A stretch of 64,000 bases of DNA from Scandinavium sp002470465 (GCF_040750395.1 NZ_JBFLVD010000018.1:248001-312000), one strand, 5' to 3'. Counted from the first letter of the stretch, positions 15,520 to 24,602 are shown. Translations and numbers: made by a program. Notes: generated from the letters alone by a model not told the origin.

Positions 15520-16053
15520 TTGAGCACGACTAACCATGATCACCATGTCTACGTTCTGATGGGCGTCTCTGGCAGCGGCAAATCCGCCGTCGCCAGCGAA
15601 GTGGCGTATCGACTGCATGCCGCGTTTCTTGACGGCGACTTCCTCCACCCGCGTCGTAATATCGTCAAAATGTCCTCCGGTGAACCGCTGAACGACGACG
15701 ATCGTAAACCGTGGTTGCAGGCCCTGAACGATGCCGCTTTCGCGATGCAGCGCACCAACAAAGTGTCGCTGATCGTCTGTTCTGCCCTGAAGAAAAGCTA
15801 TCGCGACATTCTGCGCGAGGGCAATCCAAACCTCTCCTTTATCTATATGAAGGGTGATTTCGACGTGATCGAAAGCCGCCTCAAAGCGCGTAAAGGGCAC
15901 TTCTTTAAAACGCAGATGCTGGTCACTCAGTTCGAAACTCTGCAAGAGCCAGACGCAACCGAAGCGGATGTTCTGGTGGTCGATATTGACCAGCCGCTGG
16001 ATGGCGTTGTCGCCAGCACCATTGAACTGATTAACAAAGGCAGTAAAGAGTGA
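15520..16053 (+). CDS. gntK: Gluconate kinase GntK (thermoresistant)
   Basis: 177-residue cytoplasmic kinase that makes 6-phosphogluconate from gluconate and ATP. The P-loop GVSGSGKS is at residues 15-22, followed by LDGDFLHPRRNI and the SALKKSYRD region. It uses a TTG start at 15520 (after tgggag), as recalled for E. coli gntK; the next ATG would lose the N-terminus before the P-loop. The stop overlaps the GTG start of gntU. The kinase and permease are translated from one GntR/CRP-controlled transcript. Confidence 0.95.
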   Translation: MSTTNHDHHVYVLMGVSGSGKSAVASEVAYRLHAAFLDGDFLHPRRNIVKMSSGEPLNDDDRKPWLQALNDAAFAMQRTNKVSLIVCSALKKSYRDILREGNPNLSFIYMKGDFDVIESRLKARKGHFFKTQMLVTQFETLQEPDATEADVLVVDIDQPLDGVVASTIELINKGSKE

Positions 16054-17390
16054 CGACATTAACGTTAGTGTTAACAGCGGTCGGCTCCGTTCTGCTCCTG
16101 CTGTTTTTAGTGATGAAGGCGCGTATGCACGCCTTCGTGGCTTTGATGGTGGTGTCGATTGGCGCAGGCCTTTTCTCCGGGATGCCGCTCGATAAAATCG
16201 CGGACACGATGCAAAAAGGAATGGGCGGCACGCTCGGCTTCCTGGCCATTGTTGTCGCCTTAGGGGCGATGTTCGGCAAAATTCTGCATGAGACGGGTGC
16301 CGTCGATCAGATTGCCGTGAAGATGCTGAAATCGTTTGGCCACAGCCGGGCGCATTACGCCATTGGCCTTGCGGGGCTGATTTGTGCGCTGCCGTTGTTC
16401 TTCGAAGTGGCGATTGTGCTGCTGATCAGCGTCGCGTTCTCGATGGCACGCCACACCGGAACCAACCTGGTTAAACTGGTGATTCCTCTGTTTGCGGGCG
16501 TCGCTGCCGCGGCGGCATTCCTGCTGCCAGGGCCTGCACCGATGCTGCTGGCTTCACAAATGCACGCCGATTTCGGCTGGATGATCCTGATTGGTCTCTG
16601 CGCAGCCATTCCGGGGATGATTATCGCCGGACCGCTGTGGGGTAACTTCATCAGTCGCTACGTTGAACTTCACATTCCTGACGATATCTCTGAGCCGCAC
16701 CTGGGCGAAGGCAAAATGCCGAGCTTCGGCTTCAGCCTGGCGCTGATCCTGCTGCCGCTGGTGCTGGTTGGCCTGAAAACCATCGCTGCCCACTTTGTTG
16801 CTCAGGGGTCAACGGCCTATGAGTGGTTCGAGTTTATCGGCCACCCGTTCACCGCGATCCTGGTGGCGTGTCTGGTGGCAATTTACGGCCTGGCGATGCG
16901 TCAGGGTATGCCGAAAGACCGTGTCATGGAAATTTGTGGCGCTGCTCTGCAGCCTGCGGGGATTATTCTGCTGGTTATCGGTGCGGGCGGCGTGTTTAAA
17001 CAGGTGCTGGTGGATTCCGGCGTTGGCCCGGCTCTCGGCGAAGCGCTGACCGGCATGGGTCTGCCGATTGCGATTACCTGCTTCGTGCTGGCTGCGGCGG
17101 TGCGCATTATTCAAGGCTCTGCAACGGTCGCCTGTCTGACTGCCGTTGGTCTGGTGATGCCGGTTATCGAACAGCTGCACTACAGCGGTGCACAGATGGC
17201 GGCACTCTCTATCTGTATCGCCGGTGGTTCGATCGTGGTGAGCCACGTGAATGACGCAGGCTTCTGGCTGTTCGGTAAATTTACCGGCGCCACCGAAGCG
17301 CAAACCCTGAAAACCTGGACGCTGATGGAAACCATTCTGGGGACCGTGGGCGCGATTGTCGGGATGATTGCGTTTTCACTTCTGAGCTGA
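16050..17390 (+). CDS. gntU: Low-affinity gluconate permease GntU
   Basis: 446-residue member of the GntP family with roughly 12-14 hydrophobic segments. Family hallmarks are GKILHETGAVDQIA, LFFEVAIVLLISVAFSMAR, LPGPAPMLLASQMHADFGWMI and the C-terminal GGSIVVSHVNDAGFWL. It imports gluconate by proton symport. Translation starts at GTG 16050 inside the gntK stop (GTGA), so expression is coupled to the kinase. It is convergent with pckA, an order that differs from E. coli, where yhgN and asd follow gntU. Confidence 0.96.
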   Translation: MTTLTLVLTAVGSVLLLLFLVMKARMHAFVALMVVSIGAGLFSGMPLDKIADTMQKGMGGTLGFLAIVVALGAMFGKILHETGAVDQIAVKMLKSFGHSRAHYAIGLAGLICALPLFFEVAIVLLISVAFSMARHTGTNLVKLVIPLFAGVAAAAAFLLPGPAPMLLASQMHADFGWMILIGLCAAIPGMIIAGPLWGNFISRYVELHIPDDISEPHLGEGKMPSFGFSLALILLPLVLVGLKTIAAHFVAQGSTAYEWFEFIGHPFTAILVACLVAIYGLAMRQGMPKDRVMEICGAALQPAGIILLVIGAGGVFKQVLVDSGVGPALGEALTGMGLPIAITCFVLAAAVRIIQGSATVACLTAVGLVMPVIEQLHYSGAQMAALSICIAGGSIVVSHVNDAGFWLFGKFTGATEAQTLKTWTLMETILGTVGAIVGMIAFSLLS

Positions 17391-17400
17391 TTGCTGTCCG

Positions 17401-17462
17401 GCCCTCTCCGGTATGGAGAGGGCACAAACAAAAAGCCTTCCGCGCAATGGAAGGCTTTTTTG
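17401..17462. terminator. Bidirectional terminator between gntU and pckA
   Basis: First comes a REP-like hairpin, gccctctcc/ggagagggc (17401-17423). A strong intrinsic terminator follows, with arms aaaagccttcc and ggaaggctttt and A/T runs on both sides (17429-17462), which can stop transcription from either direction. The pckA stop codon is at its right edge (17464). Confidence 0.88.
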
Positions 17463-17463
17463 C

Positions 17464-19080
17464 TTATTGAGGCCCTGCAGCCACCAATGCCGCCCCTGCT
17501 GGCGTATCGGTGTACTTCTCGAAGTTTTCAACGAACAGCTTCGCCAGCGTTTCTGCTTTTTCCTGCCACTGTTCCGGCGAGCCGTAGGTGTTACGCGGAT
17601 CCAGAATATGCGTATCCACGCCCGGCAGTTCGGTTGGGATTTGCAGGTCGAACATGGGCAGGGTGAAGGTTTCGGCGTTGTCCAGCGTGCCGTCGAGGAT
17701 GGCGTCGATAATAGCGCGCGTATCTTTAATGGAGATACGTTTGCCGGTGCCGTTCCAGCCGGTGTTCACCAGATAAGCCTGCGCACCGGCATCCTGCATG
17801 CGCTTCACCAATACTTCGGCATACTGCGTTGGGTGCAGCGACAGGAACGCTGCGCCGAAGCAGGCGGAGAAGGTTGGGGTTGGCTCGGTGACGCCGCGCT
17901 CGGTGCCAGCCAGCTTGGCGGTAAAGCCAGAGAGGAAGTGATACTGCGTCTGGTTTGCCGTCAGGCGTGAAACAGGAGGCAGCACGCCAAACGCATCGGC
18001 AGTCAGGAAGATGACCTTCGTTGCATGGCCTGCTTTCGATACCGGCTTCACGATGTTGTCGATGTGGTAAATCGGGTAGGAAACGCGGGTGTTTTCGGTT
18101 TTGGACGCATCGTCAAAATCGATGGTGCCGTCGGCCAGCACGCCCACGTTTTCCAGCAGCGCATCGCGACGAATGGCGTGATAGATGTCTGGCTCCGCTT
18201 CTTCCGACAGGCGAATGGTCTTCGCGTAGCAGCCGCCTTCAAAGTTGAAGACGCCGTCGTCGTCCCAGCCGTGTTCGTCATCGCCAATCAGGCGACGTTT
18301 TGGATCGGTGGACAGCGTGGTTTTCCCCGTGCCGGAAAGGCCGAAGAACACCGCCACGTCGCCTTTCTCGCCGACGTTCGCCGAGCAGTGCATGGAGGCA
18401 ATGCCCTTCAGCGGCAGCAGGTAGTTCATGATCGAGAACATGCCTTTTTTCATCTCGCCGCCGTACCAGGTCCCGCCAATCAGCTGGATGCGTTCGGTCA
18501 GGTTGAAAGCCACAAAGTTCTCGGAGTTGAGACCCTGTTCCTGCCAGTTCGGGTTGGTGCATTTCGCGCCGTTCATCACCACGAAGTCAGGCTTGAAGGT
18601 CGCGAGCTCTTCGTCGGTCGGGCGGATGAACATGTTTTTGACGAAGTGCGCCTGCCAGGCCACCTCGGTGATAAAGCGCACGCACAGACGGGTGTCCGCG
18701 TTAGCGCCGCAGTAAGCATCAATGATAAACAGACGCTTACCGGAAAGCTGTTGGGTGACGAGTCCTTTGAGCTGCTGCCAGGTTTCTGGAGAGAGCGGCT
18801 TATTGTCGTTCTTACCTTTGCCTTTATCAGCCCACCACACGGTATCGCGAGTGGTGTCATCACGGACGATGTATTTATCTTTCGGCGAGCGGCCGGTAAA
18901 AATACCGGTGTCGACGGCGATTGCACCGAGATTCGTCAGAACGCCGCGCTCGTACCCTTCCAGGCTGGGATTGAGCTCTTCCTCAAATAACGTGTCGTAG
19001 TCGGGGTTGTAAACGATATCCTGGACGTCGTTGATACCATAAGCCTTGAGATCCTGCGGGGTAATACTATTAACACGCAT
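17464..19080 (-). CDS. pckA: Phosphoenolpyruvate carboxykinase (ATP)
   Basis: 538-residue gluconeogenic enzyme that turns oxaloacetate plus ATP into PEP and CO2. The kinase P-loop GLSGTGKTT is at residues 247-255, preceded by GGTWYGGEMKKGMFS and followed by LIGDDEHGWDDDGVFNFEGGCYAK, which supplies the metal ligands. The start at 19080 (MRVNSITPQD) follows an aaggag ribosome-binding site; an upstream in-frame ATG at 19116 is not supported. In E. coli this gene is convergent with envZ; here it is convergent with gntU. Confidence 0.97.
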   Translation of the reverse strand: MRVNSITPQDLKAYGINDVQDIVYNPDYDTLFEEELNPSLEGYERGVLTNLGAIAVDTGIFTGRSPKDKYIVRDDTTRDTVWWADKGKGKNDNKPLSPETWQQLKGLVTQQLSGKRLFIIDAYCGANADTRLCVRFITEVAWQAHFVKNMFIRPTDEELATFKPDFVVMNGAKCTNPNWQEQGLNSENFVAFNLTERIQLIGGTWYGGEMKKGMFSIMNYLLPLKGIASMHCSANVGEKGDVAVFFGLSGTGKTTLSTDPKRRLIGDDEHGWDDDGVFNFEGGCYAKTIRLSEEAEPDIYHAIRRDALLENVGVLADGTIDFDDASKTENTRVSYPIYHIDNIVKPVSKAGHATKVIFLTADAFGVLPPVSRLTANQTQYHFLSGFTAKLAGTERGVTEPTPTFSACFGAAFLSLHPTQYAEVLVKRMQDAGAQAYLVNTGWNGTGKRISIKDTRAIIDAILDGTLDNAETFTLPMFDLQIPTELPGVDTHILDPRNTYGSPEQWQEKAETLAKLFVENFEKYTDTPAGAALVAAGPQ

Positions 19081-19517
19081 GTCACTGCTCCTTAGCCAAT
19101 ATGTACTGCCAAACATTGTAGGGTTTTTCGTGGGGTTTTGACCGCGACCAGGCTCATAGATTTGCGTATCCGGACTCTCGTCAAACTAACGGAAAACACG
19201 GTGACTCCTGTCACGAGGCGAGACAGATTATGGCAGGAAACGTTTTTGATTGGGGGGAAATGTTCTTAAACGGTTAATAAATGGTTTAATGAACTGATGG
19301 AATGTGAATGTAATCGCATTCCTGAAAGAAAGTGACGAAAGCGTTACAGTAAAAATCGATTCACTTCTCGAGGTAAACTGTAAAACGGCAACTCCGGTTG
19401 TCNNNNNNNNNNNNNNNNNNNNNNNNNNNNNNNNNNNNNNNNNNNNNNNNACTCCGGTTGTCGTTTTTAGTCTTTGCACCCTCACCCTGTGGGAGAGGAT
19501 CGGCCTGACCGGACCTA
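19081..19517. other. pckA upstream region with a 48-base assembly gap
   Basis: This is the non-coding stretch between pckA (start at 19080) and hslO (stop at 19518), both on the minus strand. The pckA promoter should lie in 19081-19300, but I cannot assign its boxes with confidence. N bases run from 19403 to 19450. The left flank ends with actccggttgtc (19391-19402) and the right flank begins with the same 12 bases (19451-19462), then gtttttag. The flanks look like halves of the acggcaac/gttgtcgt terminator hairpin, and a REP-like fragment (accctgtgggagagg) follows at 19483-19498. Confidence 0.85.
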
Positions 19518-20396
19518 TCAGTGCACCTGAGGATCCGCCGGAGAAGCGTTGTTACGGATCTCGGCGATATCCATGGCGTTAAACACGTAATGGCTACCGC
19601 AGTAGTCGCAGTGCATGTCGATTTCGCCGTCGTCCGCCAGAATGCTGTCCACTTCTTCGTCCGGCAGGGTTTTCAGCGCACCGGCGCAGCGTTCACGTGA
19701 ACAGGTGCATTTGAACTCGACCGCCTGAGGTTCATAGACCGTCACTTCTTCTTCGTGATAAAGACGCCACAGCACATCGTTTGCCGGCAGGCTGAACAGC
19801 TCTTCGCCTTTGATGGTGTCGGTCAGCGTGGCGAGATGCTCAAAGTCTTCGGCCTGCGCGTTCTGAGCAGGCATCACCTGCAGCAGGATCCCGCCTGCGG
19901 CCATTTTCCCTTCATGCTCGCCGGTACGAATGATAAGACGCGTCGGCAGCTGCTCTGAGCGCAGGAAGTAATCTTCCAGACAGGCGGCCAGCGTATCGCC
20001 TTCCAGGCCCACCACGCCCTGATAGCGCTCGCCTTCTTCCGGCGCAATGGTGATCACCAGATAGCCATTGCCGACCAGCGTTTTCAGATCGGCGTTTTCC
20101 GGGATATCGCCCTGAACGCGCGCCACACCGCGCAGCTGCTGATTGTTGTTGCCGTTGATAACCGCAAGCGACATTGGGCCGTCACCCTGAAGCTGCACGG
20201 TAATGTCGCCGGCAAACTTAAGCGTAGCGGTCAGCAGACTGGTGGCGACCAGCAGTTCGGCCAGCACGTTTTTCACCGGCTGCGGATAGTTGTGGTTAGC
20301 CAGCACCTGCTCCAGCGTCTCAGAGACGGTGACCAGTTCGCCGCGAACGGCCACGTTTTCAAACAGATAGCGGTGCATTTGATCGTGTTGAATCAT
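19518..20396 (-). CDS. hslO: Redox-regulated holdase chaperone Hsp33
   Basis: 292-residue cytoplasmic chaperone activated by oxidation (for example HOCl). The zinc-binding redox switch is visible at the C-terminus as CTC (C230, C232) and CDYC (C263, C266); these cysteines form disulfides on activation. The N-terminal folding domain includes FAGDITVQLQGDGPMSLAVINGN. It is the last gene of the igaA-yrfG-hslR-hslO series. The start MIQHDQMHRYLFENV is preceded by a gagagaaaa-type ribosome-binding site; initiation at the second Met (MHRYLF) is also possible. Confidence 0.96.
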   Translation of the reverse strand: MIQHDQMHRYLFENVAVRGELVTVSETLEQVLANHNYPQPVKNVLAELLVATSLLTATLKFAGDITVQLQGDGPMSLAVINGNNNQQLRGVARVQGDIPENADLKTLVGNGYLVITIAPEEGERYQGVVGLEGDTLAACLEDYFLRSEQLPTRLIIRTGEHEGKMAAGGILLQVMPAQNAQAEDFEHLATLTDTIKGEELFSLPANDVLWRLYHEEEVTVYEPQAVEFKCTCSRERCAGALKTLPDEEVDSILADDGEIDMHCDYCGSHYVFNAMDIAEIRNNASPADPQVH

Positions 20397-20419
20397 CTTT
20401 TTCTCTCTTAAGGGAACCG

Positions 20420-20821
20420 TTACTCACTGTCCCCATGTTTAAATCTCATCAGGTCACGCCGCTCTTTTTTATCAGGGCGGCGATCCGGGTGTGGCATGGT
20501 CAGCGCGTTCAGCTTGCGGGCAAGGGCCACTTTTTCCCTTTTTTCGATGCTCTCAGCCGTTTCTTCATACAGCAAAACGGCTTCCGTGGCCGGGCGGCGC
20601 TGTTCGGTGATGCCTTTGATAATCACCGTGCGCTCATCGTTGCCCTGGCGTAGCGTCAGCGTGGCGTTCATCTCCACCACTTTGCTGGGTTTGCTGCGCT
20701 GTCCGTTGTAGTGCACCTTCCCGCCTTCCACCATTTCTCGTGCAACCGCACGGGTTTTGTAAAAGCGGGCCGCCCAGAGCCACTTATCCAGCCGGACGGC
20801 ATCAGCGGGTTTCTCTTTCAT
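20420..20821 (-). CDS. hslR: Heat-shock protein 15 (ribosome-associated, S4 domain)
   Basis: 133-residue basic RNA-binding protein. The S4 domain is at residues 9-70 (VRLDKWLWAARFYKTRAVAREM), followed by a basic tail rich in Arg and Lys (PHPDRRPDKKERRDLMRFKHG). Hsp15 binds free 50S subunits carrying a stalled nascent chain and helps recycle them. It lies ten bases after yrfG and 23 before hslO on the same strand, consistent with an operon. Confidence 0.96.
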   Translation of the reverse strand: MKEKPADAVRLDKWLWAARFYKTRAVAREMVEGGKVHYNGQRSKPSKVVEMNATLTLRQGNDERTVIIKGITEQRRPATEAVLLYEETAESIEKREKVALARKLNALTMPHPDRRPDKKERRDLMRFKHGDSE

Positions 20822-20831
20822 GGCTTCTCCT

Positions 20832-21500
20832 TCACCGGATCCCGGGGATCAGGCGACGATAATCATTCAATGCCGGGTGGCGCTGGTACTGCTTTTCCGC
20901 GACGCCAGAATCTGGATTCGTAACGCCAAGGCAGTAACGAATCCCAAACAGCGCGGCGGCATCCAGGATCGGTTCGCTGTCATCAATAAACAGCGTCTTA
21001 TGCGCATCAAGCGTGGTTTCTTCGGCAACGGCCTGCCACAGGCGCTGATCTTCTTTCGGATAACCAAATGTGTGGGTGGAAAGTAATAAATCAAGGTGCG
21101 AGGCCAGACCGGTGTGTTCCAGCTTCACCGCCAGGTTATGCGGATGCGCGTTGGTTAACAAAATACGGCGTTTGCCGCTGGCTTTGAGCGCATCCAGAAA
21201 CGGCACGGTATCTTCGCGCAGCACGGCGCGGGGGCCTTGCTGGGTGGTCATGGCGCAAATATCCAGACCGAGCCGCTCGCTCCAGTAATCCAGACAGTAC
21301 CAGTTTAGCGTATGCTGCACGGCGTGATATTCCTGACCGATACGCTCGCGAGCGTCCGCCAGGCTCAGGCCGTGCTGAGCGCCGTAGGTTTCCGGCACCA
21401 GCTGCTGCCAGAAATAGCTGTCGAAGGCGAGATCAAGAAGGGTGCCGTCCATATCCAGCAGAACGGTGTCTACTTCCTGCCAGGCGATATCAAAATGCAT
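20832..21500 (-). CDS. yrfG: GMP/IMP nucleotidase YrfG (HAD family)
   Basis: 222-residue haloacid dehalogenase-like phosphatase. Motif I DMDGT is at residues 16-20 with the Asp nucleophile, motif II is in RRILLTNAHPHNLAVKLEHTG, the motif III lysine is around YPKEDQ, and motif IV is LFIDDSEPILDAA. The E. coli enzyme dephosphorylates purine nucleoside monophosphates. It is located between igaA and hslR on one strand. Confidence 0.93.
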   Translation of the reverse strand: MHFDIAWQEVDTVLLDMDGTLLDLAFDSYFWQQLVPETYGAQHGLSLADARERIGQEYHAVQHTLNWYCLDYWSERLGLDICAMTTQQGPRAVLREDTVPFLDALKASGKRRILLTNAHPHNLAVKLEHTGLASHLDLLLSTHTFGYPKEDQRLWQAVAEETTLDAHKTLFIDDSEPILDAAALFGIRYCLGVTNPDSGVAEKQYQRHPALNDYRRLIPGIR

Positions 21501-21557
21501 GCTGCGTCTCCAGCCAAAAGAATGCGCGTCAGGGTAGCACAGCGGGAGCCGGGCGAC

Positions 21558-23705
21558 TTAGCGCTCTTCGGCATCCTGATGCAGCAGATCCTGAGACGTT
21601 AACAGGCTCGGGTTGAGGCTACTTTCGTAGTAGGCGTGGATTTCCGCCATGCGGATGCGATGGCGCTGATAGCGACGAATCGCCTGGATCCCGTTCCAGA
21701 TAACGCACACCAGCATGGTCAACATGAGCAGCGTGGTGCTGATATAGCGCCAGAGTCCGGCGCTGTCCGGGATGCGGTGCAGATTGATATGTTTGGTGCC
21801 GTTGGCGTCGATGGTGAGGTTGGTGACGATGCCCTCAGCGGTAAACGGCGTGTGCATCAGCATGCCTGCCAGGCGCTGGAATTCACGCCACTGTTCGTGC
21901 GCCGGGAAATCATACAGGCTGACGGATGGCCACGGCTGCGTGACCAGATCGCTCCCTTCATCGCTGGCGATCAGGAAACCGCCCGGCGCCGGGCTGTTTA
22001 ACGCCTGGGCGGCGCGAGCCGTTTCACGCATCACAAACGGTGCGGTGGATGTTGTCACCAGATTATCGAGTGATTCGGCACTCACCGGGCGCAGCAGCAC
22101 GTTCACACCATCAAGTTTTCCGGAGCGGGCGCGCTTGGTCAGCGTTTCCCAGTCGCGGGTATTGCCGAGGTTGACCAGCGCCGTTTTCAGGCGTGAGCAG
22201 TCGTCTTCAGCAGAGCAGAGATCCTGCGTTTTCATCACGATATCGGCGAAATCATCCAGCAGAACCATCCCTGATTTTTGAATGGCTGAACGCAGCGCCG
22301 GACTGACGCGCGAGCTGTCGTCCGGGCTCGGGTGCAACTGACGGTTTACCGCCTGCATCAGCGCTGTGGCTTTCGTGACGATATCGGATTCCGGCAGCGG
22401 CAACGGTGGGGCGTCGTTCCAGATAATCTGCGAGCAGTCAAAGGGCGTGAACGGCGAACTATTCTGCGCGGTCCACGTGCCCTGCGAACGGATATTACAC
22501 ATGCCAGTGCCCGAAATGTGCAGCGTATCGCCGACACGCACGTTTGCCCGATCGAGCTGAGTCACCGTGGTGGCTTCGATAGTCTGCGCGCCCTGCAGCC
22601 AGGAAAGCGTAAATTTGAACGGCATGCTGAGCGGCACGCTAATCCACAGCATCGCGCCAATCAGCAGGGCGCCGATGGCAATAATGGCGCTGCGCAGCCA
22701 GTGCTGAAGCGGGAAATGTTTGACTTCGTTATGCAGCGATAAAAAGCGCCCCTGACGGACCACATGGCGATCGAGGTAGATATCAATGTCCGTTTGCTGG
22801 CCGAGATCCTGAGCGATAAACGGCTGCCAGTGGCGCGGATAAATCAGGTCGATAATGCCGAGCGAAATGTTGTTGATTTGCTCCTGGTCATTCTCGCCAA
22901 ACAGCCCCCAGCGTTTCGGGGTTCCGCGCAGGCAGTGAATTTCCCGCAGCGAGGTTTTGGACGGCGGAGCAAACACGCCCCAAAGGCCAAACCCCAGCAG
23001 CAAAGTTGCGATACCGGTCACCCACGGGACAAAGACTTCGGGCGCCATTAATGCGCAGAAAAACAGGAAAAATGCGCCAACTATAAGCAGCGCTTCACGC
23101 AGACCGTCCGGGCGGCTTAATGCATATTCTTCGCGGCTTTCCTGACGAATGTTCAGCAGTTCGATCTGCTCGCTCTCTTCACCGCGAATAGACGCCTGCG
23201 TCGACGAGCGCTGCTCCAGGGCGTAGCCTTTCGCTTCCTGCCTGGCGTCACCCAGAGTGTGGCCGTTCAGGGAGATCACCAGCGGCAGAGAGTCCGTGTG
23301 GATCAGTTCGACTTCGTTTTCGTCATTGATGTACTGCTCCCAGAAGGGAGGCAGGTGAATTTCAACGGAATCCAGGAAGTAGCGCCACTTGTTCAGATCG
23401 TCGGTTGTGATGCCGTAGCGGGTAATCGACTGGGTGAAGCTATAGACGGTATTACTCTGGGCGTTTAGCGTGATGGCGCCAGGGGCGACAGAGGAGCCGG
23501 AAGCGGGCACTTCCAGAATGCGGGTCATGCCTTCCAGATAATGTTCAACGGCGGCACGTTCATCCTGGGTCAGTTTACGCGTGGTCGCACCGCTGAAGGC
23601 GTGCAGGAGGGGGAGTCGTCCATGCTGTCTGCGCTGTCGATAAAACCACCCTGCAAGCAATGCGCAGGCCAGCATAGCAGCGAAAAAAATCAAAAAGGTG
23701 CCCAT
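21558..23705 (-). CDS. igaA: Inner-membrane Rcs inhibitor IgaA (YrfF/UmoB family)
   Basis: 715-residue multi-pass membrane protein. Hydrophobic segments occur at the N-terminus (MGTFLIFFAAMLACALLAGWF), near residues 205-250 (LLIVGAFFLFFCALMAPEVF), near 340-365 (IIAIGALLIGAMLWISVPLS) and close to the C-terminus (TTLLMLTMLVCVIWNG), with large cytoplasmic and periplasmic domains between. In Salmonella and E. coli IgaA represses the Rcs phosphorelay through RcsD and responds to RcsF. It is essential in many Enterobacteria unless Rcs is lost. It heads the yrfG-hslR-hslO series; the leader carries a 17-bp tandem repeat. Confidence 0.94.
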   Translation of the reverse strand: MGTFLIFFAAMLACALLAGWFYRQRRQHGRLPLLHAFSGATTRKLTQDERAAVEHYLEGMTRILEVPASGSSVAPGAITLNAQSNTVYSFTQSITRYGITTDDLNKWRYFLDSVEIHLPPFWEQYINDENEVELIHTDSLPLVISLNGHTLGDARQEAKGYALEQRSSTQASIRGEESEQIELLNIRQESREEYALSRPDGLREALLIVGAFFLFFCALMAPEVFVPWVTGIATLLLGFGLWGVFAPPSKTSLREIHCLRGTPKRWGLFGENDQEQINNISLGIIDLIYPRHWQPFIAQDLGQQTDIDIYLDRHVVRQGRFLSLHNEVKHFPLQHWLRSAIIAIGALLIGAMLWISVPLSMPFKFTLSWLQGAQTIEATTVTQLDRANVRVGDTLHISGTGMCNIRSQGTWTAQNSSPFTPFDCSQIIWNDAPPLPLPESDIVTKATALMQAVNRQLHPSPDDSSRVSPALRSAIQKSGMVLLDDFADIVMKTQDLCSAEDDCSRLKTALVNLGNTRDWETLTKRARSGKLDGVNVLLRPVSAESLDNLVTTSTAPFVMRETARAAQALNSPAPGGFLIASDEGSDLVTQPWPSVSLYDFPAHEQWREFQRLAGMLMHTPFTAEGIVTNLTIDANGTKHINLHRIPDSAGLWRYISTTLLMLTMLVCVIWNGIQAIRRYQRHRIRMAEIHAYYESSLNPSLLTSQDLLHQDAEER

Positions 23706-24041
23706 GCTTTTCCCATCATACTTATTCTTACAGGTTTCGTCTTCTTACAGGTTTCGTCGGTTGCTCGTTAACCCAGAACGTGAGCCCGTAGTTAGCTATC
23801 GGCACGCATCATCAGGATCTTGAAAGATTTCTTACGTTCTGACGCAACTTTTGAGCATATCAGAGGTCAATGCAAGCGAATATCAGCAAATTCTCAAATC
23901 CATTGCAAGGTATTGACTTTTTATTCAAAAAAGTGGCTGATGCTGAAAGTTACGCAAATGTAAATACATGACGCCAGGAATTGCCTAAACTGTGCGGCAT
24001 GTCGCACAATTACCCTGTTACCACAGCAAACACAGGTCATC
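23706..24041. promoter_or_regulatory. Divergent igaA-nudE promoter region
   Basis: 336 bp without a gene, holding the divergent promoters for igaA (left) and nudE (right). The only clear structures are the 17-bp tandem repeat next to igaA and a GC palindrome tgcggcatgtcgca (23993-24006) shortly before nudE. AT-rich blocks around 23905-23960 could hold -10 elements, but I cannot assign them firmly. Confidence 0.6.
23725..23758. repeat. Perfect 17-bp tandem repeat in the igaA leader
   Basis: The unit ttcttacaggtttcgtc occurs twice in a row, at 23725-23741 and 23742-23758, with no mismatch. It lies 20-53 bases upstream of the igaA start codon on the transcribed (minus) strand and probably belongs to the 5' untranslated region or core promoter. 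Confidence 0.95.
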
Positions 24042-24602
24042 ATGGATAAACCATTAATAAAACCCATCATCCACAAAGTTGAAACGGTTGCCCGTTCGCG
24101 GCTGTTTAATGTGGAAAGTGTGGACCTGGAATTCAGCAATGGCGAGCGCCGCGTTTATGAAAGGATGCGTCCTTCCACGCGTGAGGCAGTGATGATTATC
24201 CCCATTGTTGACGATCATTTGATTCTGATCCGTGAATATGCCGTCGGCACCGAGTCCTATGAGCTCGGTTTTTCCAAAGGGCTCATCGATCCAGGCGAAA
24301 GCGTTTTCGAGGCCGCCAATCGCGAGCTGAAAGAAGAAGTGGGCTTTGGGGCCAATGACCTGACGTTCCTGAAGAAGCTCAGCATGGCCCCGTCATACTT
24401 TTCCAGCAGAATGAACATCGTGGTCGCAGAGAACCTTTATCCGGAATCTTTGCCTGGCGATGAGCCAGAACCGTTGCCTCAGGTACGCTGGCCGCTGGCG
24501 CAACTGATGGATTTACTCGAAGAGCCTGATTTCCATGAAGCACGCAACGTCAGCGCGCTGTTTCTGGTGCGGGAATGGTTGAAAGAGCAGGGGCGTCTGT
24601 AG
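24042..24602 (+). CDS. nudE: ADP compounds hydrolase NudE (Nudix)
   Basis: 186-residue Nudix hydrolase acting on ADP-ribose, Ap3A and NADH in E. coli. The Nudix box runs from G80 to F102 (GLIDPGESVFEAANREL, then KEEVGF) and keeps all catalytic residues (E86, R94, E95, E98, E99). The N-terminal ten residues differ from E. coli, but the length is the same. It is transcribed alone, divergent from igaA, and ends in an intrinsic terminator. Confidence 0.95.
   Translation: MDKPLIKPIIHKVETVARSRLFNVESVDLEFSNGERRVYERMRPSTREAVMIIPIVDDHLILIREYAVGTESYELGFSKGLIDPGESVFEAANRELKEEVGFGANDLTFLKKLSMAPSYFSSRMNIVVAENLYPESLPGDEPEPLPQVRWPLAQLMDLLEEPDFHEARNVSALFLVREWLKEQGRL

Noticed and set aside
18025..18990. 321-codon plus-strand open frame opposite pckA
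   Set aside because: It is antisense to a conserved enzyme gene with full motifs and has no recognisable domain.
19228..19582. Open frames running through the N gap on both strands
   Set aside because: They exist only because N codons do not stop translation; the flanks are terminator-like repeats.
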